DNA from: Carettochelys insculpta
Taxonomy: Eukaryota; Chordata; Testudines; Carettochelyidae
Assembly (NCBI RefSeq): GCF_033958435.1
Contig: NC_134150.1
Coordinates: 39,489,501-39,553,500, forward strand
DNA length: 64,000 nucleotides
Reading direction: 5' to 3'
Numbering within the stretch: position 1 is the first letter of the stretch; the number at the start of each line of letters is the position of its first letter. Positions 22,828 through 34,414 of this stretch are shown piece after piece. The notes under the pieces were generated by a model. That model saw nothing but the letters and a program-made list of their open reading frames with translations, had not been told where the DNA came from and did no database searches. The translations under genes and the position numbers were made by a program.

Positions 22828-24586
22828 CCTGGGTACCGTTCCTGTGGGAGTGCGCAGAAGGGAAACCAAGAACTCTTTCCAAGCAGCACTCAGCAAGGGT
22901 GGACAGCTACCCAGCTGCCGATCTTCCGCCCCCAAATTCTCTCCTCTGCTCCCCGGCCAGCACTGAACCAGCCAGCGTTGATGCAGGTGCCTCAGACACA
23001 CTCGTTCCATCCGCCCGAAGGGAGAGGGGTGGGAAACTCCCAGCTACTGAATCTGCTCCTCAATTGCTGCGAAAGGCGATGAGAAATTGCCTCTCTGCCC
23101 CAAAAGCGAGGTTCACAGCTGCACTTCATTACTGAGTCCTCCAGGAAGCCCAAAGAGAACGCTGCAGCGTAAGCCGTCATCTGTTAGCAGCAACAGCCCC
23201 CGGCCTGCCTGGAAGGGGCTGTGTGGTTGTCCTGGCCGGAGAACAGAGAGAGGAGGGGAGGGAGGGCCCCTCCTCCCCTCCCTCAGCCTGGGGGCCCAAG
23301 ACCTACTGCACTGCTGGGAGGGAGACAGGGAGAGCCAGCCTGGGAACACCAGCGCATTAACCGAACCAGCCCTTGGCGCTAAGCATTCAAAACAAACAAG
23401 CATTTGCCCAGGCATGAGCCTGGTTTCACTGTTGCAAGGGGGGTTCCCAGCTCAGCGTCTCACGTCCTCCTGGCCAGCTGGGATTAAGAGACTCGCCTGC
23501 GGACAGCAAGGCCCTGGGCTGTAGGACAAGGGGGGTGGCAGATCTGCTCCCAGGGAAGGGGCAGGACCAAGGGCCGTCAGCCCTCAGTGCTGCAGGCCCC
23601 CACCCCTCACAGCCCCACGTTCAAAGGGGCAGAGAGCTCTGGTCACCGCCACTGCCGAAGGAGCAGCGCCCAGAGCTCCAGGCCCCTTTGAAACGATGGG
23701 CCCCAGGGCAACTGCGCCCCTTGGCTGCTCCGGTCAGCAGGCCTGACTGCCAACAACAGCGGGAAGATGCTCCAGAGAGCTCAGGGCCACATGTCCAGGC
23801 ACTCATTACCCACGACGTGGGCCAGCTTTTCTGGAGAGCTCCCCTCTCCTACTGACAGCACAAGGAGCCAACTTTCACAGGTGCCCAGCACCACCAGGAC
23901 CCAGCGCGGCGACAACTGGGCCTCGTCGATAACCGCGTTTGGCCAGGCCTGCGAGAACAAGGCCAGCTTGCTGCGTCCCAGGGCAGGGCCTGCTTTTTCG
24001 TTCTGGGTCCGTACAGCGCCTGGCGCAGCGGGTCCCACGGACGATAAAAAACAGTGAAGGACAAGCGTTCCTTTGAGGAGACCATGGCCTGAGCTCGTCA
24101 GCCAAAGCTTCCTGACCCTTGGGCCCACGTTCAGTGTGCCCCATCCTCCCGCAACATCTCTGCCCCCCTCCTTGGCCTGGACTGAGCTTTTATTGCAGCT
24201 GCATCCCAGGCGGATTGCAGACAAACCGGAGAGAAGTGACAGCATCTGGAGTCCCACCGCCACAGGCCAGCTTAAGGCACAAGCGCCTCGCCCGAGAGCT
24301 CACTGGTGCCCTCTCGTGACCACACGGAGCAACGGCACCAGGCAGCCACAGGAAGATACAGATGGCAGCAAAGCACCGTTGGGGACAGATCCCTTTGTCC
24401 TCCCAGCATTTTGCTCACCCCGAGTGAGCCTCATGCACCAAAGCAGCCCTAGGTGGGTGAGAGGAGCCAGCAGGGAGAGGAGTCCATCCTTCGAGCGAGG
24501 TCCCCCTGCACGCGAGGAAACAGCCACGCAGCCCACTGGGGGGCTGGCGTCACCCAGCAGCTGAGGATGCAGCAGGACACAGATAC
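22828..24586. other. Unique GC-rich sequence, no gene seen
   Basis: GC-rich DNA with overlapping low-complexity open frames. A piece of the SINE-type tail may lie at 24,005-24,062 (CCGTACAGCGCCTGGCGCAG). Nothing else was recognised. Confidence 0.45.
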
Positions 24587-24587
24587 T

Positions 24588-24794
24588 GTATCATACAACT
24601 GGAAGGGACCTCAAGAGGCCACTGAGTCCAGTCCCCCTGCCCTCGCAGCAGGACCTACCACCATCCCCGACAGTCTTTTTTTTTTTTTTTTCAAATCTAA
24701 CATGCCCAGACCCTTTAAATGCCCCCTCAAGGGCTGAACTCACAACCCTGGGTTCACAAGGCCAATGGTCTAACCACACAGCTATCCCCTCCCT
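24588..24794. mobile_element. CR1-like LINE fragment interrupted by poly-T
   Basis: The segment has ACTGGAAGGGACCTCAAGAGG, GAGTCCAGTCCCCCTGCC, GCAGGACCTACCACCATCCC, CCCCCTCAAGGGCTGAACTC, CAACCCTGGGTTCACAAGGCC and AACCACACAGCTATCCCCTCC. I know this string order from sauropsid CR1-related repeats. A T16 run (24,676-24,691) replaces part of the usual text. There is no coding capacity. Orientation relative to the LINE was not settled. Confidence 0.6.
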
Positions 24795-25639
24795 GCAAAG
24801 GTGGGGGCCGGGGCCAGCGACCCTCCCTGCCCACCATGCAGGGAGCTGAGCCGGCTCGCCCTTGTGCCTCACGCTGGCAGCCAGCAGAGCAGAGTGCTGT
24901 GCGTGCACAGAGGCTGCGCCGCAAGCTTGAACCCTGGGGTACAAAGTCAGGTCCCCGGGTAGGCGCCTAGCAAGGGGGTGAGGCTCTGCTGTTAGAACAC
25001 AGCTGCAGGCTGCCTCTGCCCGCGCCGAGTCTGAGCAGACGCCCCAAGGGCGAAGGCACTGAGGAGATACAAAGCAAATCAAACCCATTTCCACCGCAAT
25101 TTTCTCCATTCTGTTATTGACAAACAAGCTGCTTCCTGCAGGTGATGGCAGGGTCACCGCGCCACCCCAGCACGGCAGAGGCACTGCCTGAGACGGGGGC
25201 CTGCGCGGCTCCCGTCACCCCAACCCACGCTCCCCCCTTGTCCCAGTTCTCTGAAATAGCAATGCCATCAGGGAGGGGCGAGTGACTTCCCTGCCGGAGG
25301 CTCTGCAGAGATGGAGACGGCAGGGAGCAGGCTGGGAAACGCACGCCCCCGAACTGGAGAGGGGCAAAAACGCAGGGGAGGGGCTGTCATTTGGCAAAGC
25401 TGGATCCCAGGTCCAGGTCCGACCCAGGGCTCGGATCAGCAAGCCCTGGCAGCGGGGGTGGGAGGGACTGCAGGAAGGGGGTAGAGTAACACCCCCGCCC
25501 CAGTTTGTCTCCAGCAGCCGAGCTCTGGGTGACGGGAATCGGTATCTTGTGGGTGCCCAGCACCACTTCCACTGGAGAGCTCAACATACAGTCACGCATG
25601 ACAGTGGGTTTAGCATCACAGCCTCCCCCGCCCTGAGGC

Positions 25640-25775
25640 CGCTCAGCACCACCTGCTCCCCAGTGCAGGCGGGAAACTGAGGAAAAGCCCCATTGTGCGC
25701 AAGATCTAGGGCACCCAGAATTAGAACCCAGCACCATGCTCTAACCATCACTCAGCACTGCCCCCAGCCCCTCAC
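25640..25775 (-). repeat. MIR-like SINE, antisense
   Basis: Read on the minus strand it gives a TGGTTAGAGCATGGTGCTGGG A-box-side segment, TTCTAATTCTGGGTGCC and CTTTTCCTCAGTTTCCCGCC in MIR order. Confidence 0.55.
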
Positions 25776-25914
25776 GGAACCGAGGAGAAACAGCCCCCCC
25801 GACCCAGCCCCAGGAATTGAGGTCGCCCGGCCACAATCCAATCAGCCTGACAAAGGGGCGGAGGAGCCGGGTCCCACGGCCAGCCAGGCGCCCATGGAGT
25901 CTGTCGTTAGTGCC

Positions 25915-26000
25915 GTGCCAAACCCAAAGTGGCTGCTTCTCAACTGCAATCCAATAAAAGCGCCGCTTGTCTATTTATCATCCTGAGGGCTTTTTATCGC
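25915..26000. promoter_or_regulatory. AT-rich patch, candidate regulatory
   Basis: GCAATCCAATAAAAGCGCCGC, GTCTATTTATCATCC and GGGCTTTTTATCGCC lie in 85 bases. The ATAAA and TTTAT words suit Hox/CDX-type proteins. Function is inferred from words only. Confidence 0.3.
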
Positions 26001-26439
26001 CGCGCAGATGGCTGCTACCTTTGGAAGGCACAGCGCTCTGCTGGCACACGCCTGCCTCGCAGAAGCCCCGCTCGACAGAATCTGTGCCTGCACCTGTGCC
26101 GAGCAGCCGCCGCGTGGGATGAAACCCTAGACGCGCGCTACCTGCTAAGCAATAATTCAAAGGGTTCAACAATGCACGTTTATAGGCCAAGCCCCCAACC
26201 AGCCGGGGGGGTTTTGCTTCTGCTGCTGCTTAACACCGAGCTGCTCTTGCTGCTCCCTGAAGTGTAAGCAAGGGATGAGACCCAGCTCGCAGCCACACGC
26301 ACCCGCCCCACTGATGTGACAGCAGCGGCCGCTGCAGCACCTGCCTGGAGGCCTGTAATTACCCCCACTGCAGGTTCCCTCTGCAGCGGCTGCTGCCAGG
26401 CTAGGCAGAGGGGCAGCGGGTGGGATCCAGCCAAGCAGG

Positions 26440-26665
26440 GGGAGGCGTGCGGGAAAGACGGTGATTAAAGCCGTATTAAGTGTCTCTCTAAACGCTGTAG
26501 AACAACACACCTAATTATCCAGCCGCAGTTAGATGCAGGGGAGGATCGGAAGCAGTGCCCCAGATAGTGATCACATAATGAAGCGTAATGTGCAGCGAGA
26601 CCCGGTACAGGGAGCACATCGCGGGCTTTAATTAAGAGAAGGGAAAGCCAGAATTACAGCCACAA
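26440..26665. promoter_or_regulatory. AT-rich island, candidate regulatory
   Basis: GGTGATTAAAGCCGTATTAAG, ACACCTAATTATCC, GATCACATAATGAAGCG and GGGCTTTAATTAAGAG are packed into 220 bases between GC-rich flanks. No repeat was recognised. Confidence 0.35.
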
Positions 26666-26782
26666 ATCCTGCGTGAGAGCCCAGGGTAGCATGGGAGGGG
26701 GAGGCGAAGGGTTCAGAGATGCCTAGAGTCATGGCTCAACGCTCCACACACACGCGTGCACAGGCACGCAAAAGGGTACACT

Positions 26783-26811
26783 CCCCCCCCCCCCCCACAC
26801 ACACACACACC
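26783..26811. repeat. Compound microsatellite C14(AC)n
   Basis: A run of 14 C passes directly into about seven AC units. Confidence 0.8.
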
Positions 26812-26890
26812 TACCACAGGGCTCACAACGCAATCCAGCACAGACACAGTCCCACTGGCTGCATGTGCAACCACACGTTACATCATGCCT

Positions 26891-26918
26891 CACACACACA
26901 CACACACACACACCCCCC
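26891..26918. repeat. (CA)11 microsatellite ending in a C run
   Basis: Eleven CA units are followed by CCCCC. It lies about 80 bases from the previous C/CA tract, in the same base order on the same strand. Confidence 0.8.
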
Positions 26919-27509
26919 AGAACCCAGCCACAGCGCGCGCACATACACCACACCGTGCGCCTCAGGGTCACACCTGCACGACACAAGCAAGTGCCCAGCT
27001 GAGTGGACAGCTTTCGGGGGTTCAGGGGCCCAGCGCCCCAGTCACGGACACATGGGGGTGTCTCTCCTAGGCAGGGTCAGAGGGGGAGTGGCTGGATCCA
27101 GCAGCTGGGTCTGCAGCTGACGGTGGGTTATGAAAGTATCTAAGAGCTCGTCTGCAAAGGAACAGGCGGCCTTGCAGACGCTCAGGGTCAAATTAAATGA
27201 GCCATGAGGTGCGCTAACAAAGCCCCCACCGCAGCGCTCTAAAGGAGCCCCCCCCTGCCCCCACAGTGAACTGGCTGAGCCAGGGCAACAAGCTGCCTGG
27301 ACCCTGCCTCGGTCAGCTAGGTCCAGCTGAGCAGTTATGCTGCCGAGATGTCACCGATTTGGGGCGCACGGCAGATCCTGCTTTCTGGCTGGATTCCCAG
27401 GGACCCAATGGGGCAGCAATGCCAGGCAGGCTGTGCCAGAGAACCAGCTCCACTCACTGGATGCAGAAAGACTGACCAGCAGATGGCGCCTCCAACCCCA
27501 CCCACCCAT

Positions 27510-27600
27510 TCAGGGTCAGAGCTATTTCTGTACAGCACCTAGCACGATGATGCTCCTATGCCCTATAACACCACAAATTATCAACAATACGGGTCCCGAG
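27510..27600 (+). repeat. SINE-type 3' tail fragment
   Basis: CTGTACAGCACCTAGCAC at 27,528-27,545 matches, as an exact reverse complement, 34,451-34,468. The surrounding order (GCTATTTCTGTACAG, then an A-rich end with CACAAATTATCAAC) is the tail that accompanies MIR-like SINEs in this genome, as at 16.2 kb. The body is missing. Confidence 0.55.
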
Positions 27601-27684
27601 CGACGGTGCCTCCCAGCTCCCCATCAGGAGGCTGGTTATTTCCGTTGCCAGCCTAAAGCAGGGCTGAGCAGATTCCCCATTCGC

Positions 27685-27865
27685 TTTTTTTTTTTTTTTT
27701 AGGAGTTCGACAGATAACCTCAATGCTGACTTTTCAGCCTTCCGGGCAATTTGTATTGATTTCAATTCTTCTAGGGAATTACAAGGAGAGTAATTATTTA
27801 ATGACGGACTTGGAGAGTCCAAAAGGTAGTGCTTAAGGTCTGTTAAAACGCAAATTGTCAACCTT
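27685..27865. promoter_or_regulatory. T16 run and AT-rich island
   Basis: A T16 run (27,685-27,700) is followed by CAATTTGTATTGATTTCAATTC, GGGAATTACAAGG, GTAATTATTTAATGACGG and AACGCAAATTGTC. The poly-T alone could be a retroposon tail, but the AT-rich text beside it matches no family I know. It is a candidate regulatory element. Confidence 0.35.
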
Positions 27866-30800
27866 GCCCGTCAAAACACACAGAGCAGGCGCCTTCGCTC
27901 GAAGCCCCACGGCAGCATTTCTCCAACTCTGCCCATCCGTACAGCTCATCCAGCGTCACGGGATTCGGCAAAATCGGCGCCTTTACTGGCTCCTCCCGGC
28001 ACCCCCAGCCAATGTGTCCGTTTTGCTCTAGCAAGGAGGGGCCCAGAGGCGAACGCGACGTTCAGACCTGCCCTGCCCCCCGCCGCACCCACAATGTACA
28101 CGCTGGGCTTTGCAGAGACTGCTGAAGGGCCCAACCTTCCCAACACCGCCGGCATCACTGGGCTGGGGCTGTTGTCTACCCTGCAGTCACGCCCTGTGGG
28201 CCGAGGTGCCGTCCTACTCCTGCCCTTGGCCTCTACCCCTCAAGCCTGTAATCAAATCACGGTCCGTGTACCTGTAGGAACCCCCGACTGCTGTATTCTT
28301 GGCTGAGCTTGGCAGGGGAGCACAGCCAACCGGGTAGGATACCCCACAAAGGTAGGCTGGCTGGCAGTCCCCCCCAGAGGCCAGCACACCCCGAGACTGG
28401 GGTACAATAAAGGCCCATCGGGCAACGACTGCTCAGGAGCACTTGCTCCGAGGGCCAAGCCCCGGCTGGAGCTGGCTAGGTTTGGGGTTACCTTGCTACC
28501 CTTTGGCACCTGCCTATGGCACGGGTGGGTCCCCCGCTGCTGGGCTTTGCCAGGGCAGGACGCACTCCTCTGTCCCTCCCTGCTACACCTGCCCAGTCGC
28601 CGCCCCCAGTGCGAGGGGCACACGCCCACAGCACAGGGCTCAGCCCAGTAGCACTCCCCAGGCGCTGCAGTGGCCTCCTGGCACCACGACGGCTGCAGGA
28701 CTCCATGTTCTCTGGCCTTTGTGGAGACCTCTGGGAGCAGCAGGTCTCGGGGCCATCCCCAGGTCTGGTAGCGCCTGTCACCCCAGGGCGATGCAGCAGA
28801 GGCGGGAGAAGGGGTCCCGAGGGCTGGCTGCGGATCCCGGTCCCCATGCCAGACCCCTCCCTGGCCCACCCACGAGAGGCCTCCGGGAGTCCCGCCTCCC
28901 CTGGCACCTTTGAAACGCGCGGCAGGTGCCAGGCGGGAGGGGGCCGCGTTTGAAGTGGCGAGCACAGCCGGAGGGGAGGGGCGGGGCGACCCTCCCTTCT
29001 TCGCACGCTGGCTTTTTCTTCTTTCCCTTCCCAAAGCGCGTCGGAACAAAGTACACCCTCTCCCTCCGCCATCTGCTGCATGGCTGAGCCCGCGGCCCCG
29101 CTCCCTGGCAGGCAGATGGTGTCAGGGGACGGCTAAGGCCTGGCTGCAATGCCCTCGGCAAGGCAGGTCACCGGGGTCTGACCCTCCGTCTGCTCCGCAC
29201 ATTAATTATCTGGCAGGCAGAGCAAACCGGCTTTCGGGAGCCTTGTCCAGCAGCCGCCAGCCCTCTCGCCCTCCCCCAGCCGCCTTTCACTTCTGAACCA
29301 CGCCGACCCCAGCCACCTCTGCCCTGCGACCCCCACCTCCGGGGCTGTTCTGCAGTCCCTGTCCCTGGGGAGCAATAAATCAGGGGGCCGTGACAGGGCG
29401 AGGCTGGGAGGTGAGGGGGGGATTTCCCTCCTGCATTAGCCAGCCTCAGCCAGGGCCGTCCCAGGTCTCACTGTGTGCTGCAGGGGCCTGGCCCCGAGTT
29501 CTGGTGACCCCACAGGCCCAGTGCCCTGGGGTGGGCACAGCAGAGTTTCCATTTGGCCAGAAACTCGAACGGGGGTCATGGGGGGAGAGATGTTTGCTCC
29601 ATACCCAACCCAGCCAGGTCGCAGCAATAAACTCAGTGCCACTGGGCTGGCCGGGCTCATGGGGCGGCTGGATTTTTTTAGGAGATGAAGCAGAGGAACA
29701 ATGAGAAGAAGACCAATGCCCGTTAGAAGCTGGGCCCCACGGCCACCCTGCCTCGCCACCCCCAGGCGGGGGCGGTTTGTTCCTCCATTCTGCTCCTTCC
29801 ATGTATTTATGCCTCCGTCTAAGAGTCTGCAAAGCCCGGGGGGAGGCAGGGTGTCTCTGCCAGGAGGGGGCTGGGAGAGTTTTACAGTGGGGTGGGGGGG
29901 GCTGGGAGCCACTCAGACTGTAAATGGGCCTGCTTGGGCTCTGGCCTCGCGGCCGGTGCACACCAAACATAGCTTCCCCACTCCCATTGGCTCCAGCCAG
30001 GGAACGGACCAGCCCCAGCCACAGCACGGCGGCTGGGCAGCCCACCACACAGCAAGTCTCAGCCTAGCTCCAGGCAGGCTGGCTGCTGGAATGCCTCGGT
30101 ACTGCCCCAGCCACAGGCAGGGTCTGGGACAGAGAGCGCCCAGCCCTCTGTGCGCTCACGCCGACACGGCTCTCCTCCATGCCAGGCACACAGACCAGAG
30201 GGGAACCCCACAGCCGGCGGGGCACTAGGGATGAGACCCGCGAGCCTGCCCCAAGGCAGCATGGGGCCAACGCCCTACGGACCGGACCAGCGCCGAACCC
30301 GAACTTCCTCCCCGCCACGCGAGGGGAGACTCAGCCACGCCCCGGCCCATCCTGGTGCCCTCGGAGTCTGCAGCTGGATTCGCAGGGCAGGAGGGACGGA
30401 TGGGGCAGGATTTTACTGCCCTCACTGGTTCTGCAGCGCCCGTACCAGGTGCTCTGCAATGCCTGCAGAGATGTGGCGTCTAACTCCTCTTCTCCAGCTC
30501 CCCCTTGGGGGAGGAGGGCGTCCAGCCGCTACTGCTTCCCCCACTGAGATTTTTCCCTTTTGGAGACCTTTGGCCCATGCAGTCCCCGGGGACCCCAGAC
30601 ACTCGGAGAGGGCAGCCAACGGGGCCACCATCGCTCAGTTCAGACAGCGGCCAGGCGTGCGGGGAGGGATCATTTTCCCTGGTCGTGGCCTGTTAATGGG
30701 AAATGTCACAGGGGCAGTAACACGTGAGCCCAGCTGGCTGAAGCGTGCCCCGGAGCCATCTGCTCCCAGGCCAGGGGCGGCTGGAAACAGCCTGAGCCCA

Positions 30801-31309
30801 GGTTGGAGGAGGTTTCAGCTGCGCCGACCTCATCATTAAAACCCCAGTTTGCAAAAGCAGATGTGCCGGCCTCCCCCCCAATCCCCCGCCATGGTGCGGT
30901 CGGGGTGGTTTCCTTCCGCTGCTAGCATGCGGCTCGGCACGGGCTGTCAGCCCAGGGGCCGCTGCTAGGTTGCTGGGAAGGCAGGAGTCTGGACAGAAGG
31001 AAGCAAGACCTCAGGTTAACCAGGGCCTGGGGCACATGGCGCCTGGGTGGGCGAGGAGGAGGCAAGGTGCATTCCCAGCTGGGAAGGGTGCAGTGCTTAG
31101 GTGCTTTGACGCTGGAAATCTACAATGCGTGGATGAGGTGAGGCCCGCCAGCAGACCCTCCTTCCCACCTCCTACTCAGAGCACAAAGCCGGGCCGCCAA
31201 GCCTGCTCAGCACCCCGACAGGCTCCCCATGCGACCCATGGAGCCAGCCTCAAACCACCCCTTGGTCTGAAAAGCCCAGTCCTGCAAGCCGGCTCAGGGA
31301 GATGCACGC
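27866..31309. other. Unique GC-rich sequence, no gene seen
   Basis: About 3.4 kb of GC-rich DNA. CpG-rich text occurs around 28,900-29,050 (AAACGCGCGGCAGG, GGCCGCGTTTGAAG, AAAGCGCGTCGG) and might be a small CpG island. A short AT patch with CATTAATTATCTGG lies near 29,200. Open frames on both strands (for example 28,252-29,049 minus and 30,150-30,839 plus) are low-complexity shadows. Confidence 0.45.
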
Positions 31310-31430
31310 CAGCTGTCCCTGGGTGCCCGTCAGAGATTGCTTTCACGCAAGCTGAGGCAGTGGTATTTAGAGAGCTTAATGTGATCCAGCCACTGCCTGC
31401 GGAGCTAATTCCCTGAAAACCAGCAGCACA
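31310..31430. promoter_or_regulatory. Candidate regulatory patch
   Basis: GAGATTGCTTTCACGCAAGC, GGTATTTAGAGAGCTTAATG and GGAGCTAATTCCC form a moderately AT-rich 120-base stretch with no repeat match. Confidence 0.3.
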
Positions 31431-31844
31431 GCAAGTACTTTGTGCACACGCCCGGACGGAGACACACGCAAGCTGGAGGCAGAGAGATGCCCCGGTCCTC
31501 AGAACACTCCACCATACGCCGCTTGTCTCCCACCACCCAGAGCTGTGCCTTGGGGTCCTTGCTGGGAAATGCTGCTGCGTCAGCCAGAGAAACCCTGTCT
31601 CCAAAGCACTCGACCGCCCAGGCAGGTGAGTCTCGGCAACCGTACCTGCCTTTTGCGGAAAGGGAGCTCTGGCATCGACACGGTGGCCGCTCCAAGACGC
31701 TTGCCTTCCCACAACAGGTGGGGAACATGCACTGGTTGCAAGCAGTGCTCACAACAAAGCGTGCTCAGCAGCTTCTGCACAGGGTGCTGACGGGCTGCAC
31801 GGGCAGCTCAGCCCTATTCAACATGGCACCTACTGTCAGCCACG

Positions 31845-31925
31845 CGCAGCTCTCCCAGAGTAGCCAGGGAAAGAGACTGGCCCAAGGCTACAGGGGGAGT
31901 CAGTAGCAGAGCAAAGGACAGACCA
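31845..31925 (-). repeat. MIR-like SINE fragment, antisense
   Basis: GAGACTGGCCCAAGGCTACAG and GGAGTCAGTAGCAGAGCAAAG read as the reverse complement of the MIR core (CTGCCACTGACT, CTTGGGCAAGTC). Confidence 0.5.
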
Positions 31926-31936
31926 CCCCCCCCCCC
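31926..31936. repeat. Poly-C run (C11)
   Basis: Eleven consecutive C directly after the SINE fragment. Confidence 0.7.
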
Positions 31937-32784
31937 ACACCCCAGCTGCGTGTCTGGCTGTGGCTACACAGCGGGATGAGTGACCGGTGCCTCTCACACT
32001 GTGCCGCACGCCCAGTTCTCATCTGTGCTCCGTCCTGAATTGGTGGAGCTCAGTGAGTGCTCACCGCCTCTCCGGGGCGGTGCTCTGTCACACACCTCCC
32101 ACCCGAGGGGGCTGCCCTGCTAAGCCTTCTCACCCCCCTCCCCAAAGGAAAGGGGCAGCGCACACCATTAATGCTACAGCTAACGAGGAGGCAAGGCCGG
32201 AAACCCAGCCCACAGCCCCCCAGAGCTCTGGATCTCAAGCTCTGAGCTGACCCATCTCTGTGGGGTGGGGCAGATCTGACACCCAGATTCACACTCCTCC
32301 CCTTTCGCACCACTCTGAGCTGGGGCGCCTGCCTCTCCCCGTGGAATCTGGCTCTTAAAGGCGCAGAACGGGTCCGTCTCTGATCCCGACGCAGGGCCTG
32401 GAAGAACCTCCCGCTGGCATGGCCCGAGAGGGTGAATGCTGAGTGCTGGGCTGAAGGCAGCAGAGCACCCCCCATCTAAGTCCACTCAACGGACGCTGCT
32501 CATGCGCACTCCCTGCCCATGATGTCCATCATTGGCTCAAACCAGGGGCTTGCCAGGCTCAGAGCGGGTGGTGCCGTAACAGCTACTTCCCGCATTAGAG
32601 CTCTGCCATCACACGCCACGTCAGCCTGGAGCAGCTCTGGCTAAACCTAGGGAGCAGCCGTGCCTCTGCACTTTACCTGCGTCCGGACTCCAGCACTCAG
32701 CTGCCTAGGAAGGCGACTCGGGGACCTGCCCCATTTGGCCGGGCTGCACTCCAGCCCAGGCTAGAGCCTGTTTTTCTCTGAGCC

Positions 32785-33200
32785 CCCGGAGTGGCTAATG
32801 ACAGTGTACTTTGGACTCATTAAAATTCATTCTGCATGATTTAGGACCTAATCTCGGTGAAACTCCACAGCGCTTTATTAATAGCGCATTAGCGGGTAAT
32901 TCATGCATTGGGATGAAAAACCAGCCTGGGTGATTTCCTGGAGGGGGGAGGGGGCGAGCAGCCGGCATGGGGTGGGGGGACCCCAGCCCTTGCCAAGCCT
33001 CCTGCAACAGCACTTCACTGCGGCATCAAGGAAATGCAGCCGCCCTTCTGACAACTGCCACCACTCATTAATCTTGACGAGTTTTCTGCTGAATATTCTT
33101 CCACGGGCTTTCAAACCGTTCACTAATTGCAATTAATCACTTACCGAAACAGATGTCAGGAACAATGGAATTTGGGAGTCTGGAGGCTTGATAAAGCTGT
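32785..33200. promoter_or_regulatory. Strong AT-rich island, candidate conserved enhancer
   Basis: Two AT-rich blocks flank a short G-rich insert (32,935-32,990). The first has GGCTAATGACAG, CTCATTAAAATTCATTCTGC, GGACCTAATC, CTTTATTAATAGCGCATTAGCG and GGTAATTCATGC. The second has CTCATTAATCTTGACG, CTGAATATTC, CACTAATTGCAATTAATCAC and GGAACAATGG (a SOX-type ACAATGG word). This is one of the densest groups of homeodomain-type cores in the window. No repeat match. Function is inferred. Confidence 0.45.
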
Positions 33201-33505
33201 CAGCACAGAGCGCCTGTGCGGGGACTGATGCCAAGAGGCGCCTGCAACCCCTTCCGCGTTCCATTTGTTCGGGGGAGCAGCCTGACCCCTGCGCCGCCTG
33301 CGATAGCATCTGTCAAGCTCCGCTCTGCCTCAGAGCCAGGCAGCAAACCAGGGCAGCGTCGGAGTGACGGGCTGTGCCCTCCGAGCCGAGGGAGGCTGCA
33401 GGAAGCACCCTACAACCCCCCACAAGGGCAAAGGGGGCCAAAGCCCCATCAGGAAGCTTGTTGCCCCTCCAGCAGCTGGCAGAGGAAACTTTGGCACTTT
33501 GCCCC

Positions 33506-33902
33506 TGTGATGGAGTGGGGGATACCTGTGTGTGTGTGTGGCTCACAGAGGGTGTGGGGCTCCTGCTGAGGGTAACCCTGACAACCAGGTAACACCTTTG
33601 TACTGCAGACAAAGGAGGAGGTGGAGCCTGAGGGGTTTGAATTGGAACTGGGAGTTGGAAGCAGTTAGTCTGGGCTGAGGGAGAGCGAGGCAAAGGAGGG
33701 GGCCAGGCCCCAGCTCTGGGGGCCCCTCGGGGCCTCCTCTCCTCAACATGGATGGGACTGGCTGTCTCTGCCTGCTGTACTGACTCCTCTCTACGATGCT
33801 GTGTCCTGTCGGCTAATAAACCCGCTGTTCTCCTGCTGAGTGAGAGACTCTCCTGCCTGCGGACAGGGTGCAGAGCTTGGGGGACCCCAGAACCCCATCA
33901 CA
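33506..33902 (+). mobile_element. Solo retroviral-type LTR 1, sense
   Basis: A 397-base segment begins TGTGATGGAGTGGGG and ends CCCCATCACA, with TG...CA ends that are inverted (TGTGATGG/CCATCACA). GCTAATAAACCC provides an AATAAA signal at 33,815-33,820, near the 3' end as expected. The five bases before it (GCCCC, 33,501-33,505) are repeated directly after it (33,903-33,907), a target-site duplication. No internal viral gene adjoins it, so it is a solo LTR left by recombination. It includes a short TG run. Confidence 0.75.
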
Positions 33903-34028
33903 GCCCCTTTGCACAGGGAGGGTTCAGGTCCAGCATTAGTGGTGTAGCAAAGAGCGATCCAACGGATGCTGCAATACCAGGGCAGGGCTGGCTTCCTGTA
34001 GCCACTGTGTGATTGCTCACCAGCGCAG
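33903..34028. other. 126-base spacer between two solo LTRs
   Basis: Ordinary host-like sequence. It carries the right-hand GCCCC duplication of LTR 1 and the left-hand CGCAG of LTR 2. No primer-binding site or polypurine tract is evident. Confidence 0.5.
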
Positions 34029-34410
34029 TGTGATGGAGTGGGGGATACGCGTGTGTATGGGGCTCCTGCTGAGGGTAACCTACGCAACCAGCTGACACCT
34101 CTGGACTGCAGATAAAAGGGGAGGTGGAGCCTGAGGGGTTTGAATTGGAACTGGCAGTGGGAAAGCAGTTGGTCTGAGAGAGAGAAAGAGACATGAAGGA
34201 GGGGCAAGGCCCTGGCGAGGGGCCGAGGGGGGGCACCTTGGGGCCCCCTCTTCCCAACATGGATTGGACTGGCTGTCTCTGCCTGCTGTACTGACTCTGT
34301 ACAACGCTGTGTCCCTGTTGGCTAATAAACCTTCTGTTCTCCTGCTCAGTGAGAGTCACTCCTGTCTGTGGATGGGGTGCAGAGCGTGGGGACCCCTGAA
34401 CCCCATTACA
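34029..34410 (+). mobile_element. Solo retroviral-type LTR 2, sense
   Basis: A 382-base copy of the same family begins TGTGATGGAGTGGGGGATAC and ends CCCCATTACA. AATAAA lies at 34,324-34,329. CGCAG before and GGCAG after make a 4-of-5 target-site duplication, different from that of LTR 1. The copy lacks part of the TG-rich segment near its 5' end that LTR 1 has. No viral gene is attached. Confidence 0.72.
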
Positions 34411-34414
34411 GGCA

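Noticed and set aside
26783..26918. Possible functional element at the C/CA tracts
   Set aside because: Simple-sequence repeats explain the pattern fully.
28252..29049. 265-codon minus-strand open frame near CpG-rich text
   Set aside because: No domain, and the overlapping plus-strand frames look equally protein-like. The CpG-rich text may be regulatory but does not support coding.
33506..34410. One complete provirus bounded by the two sense LTRs
   Set aside because: Only 126 bases lie between them, with no viral gene, and each LTR has its own flanking duplication, so two solo LTRs fit better.
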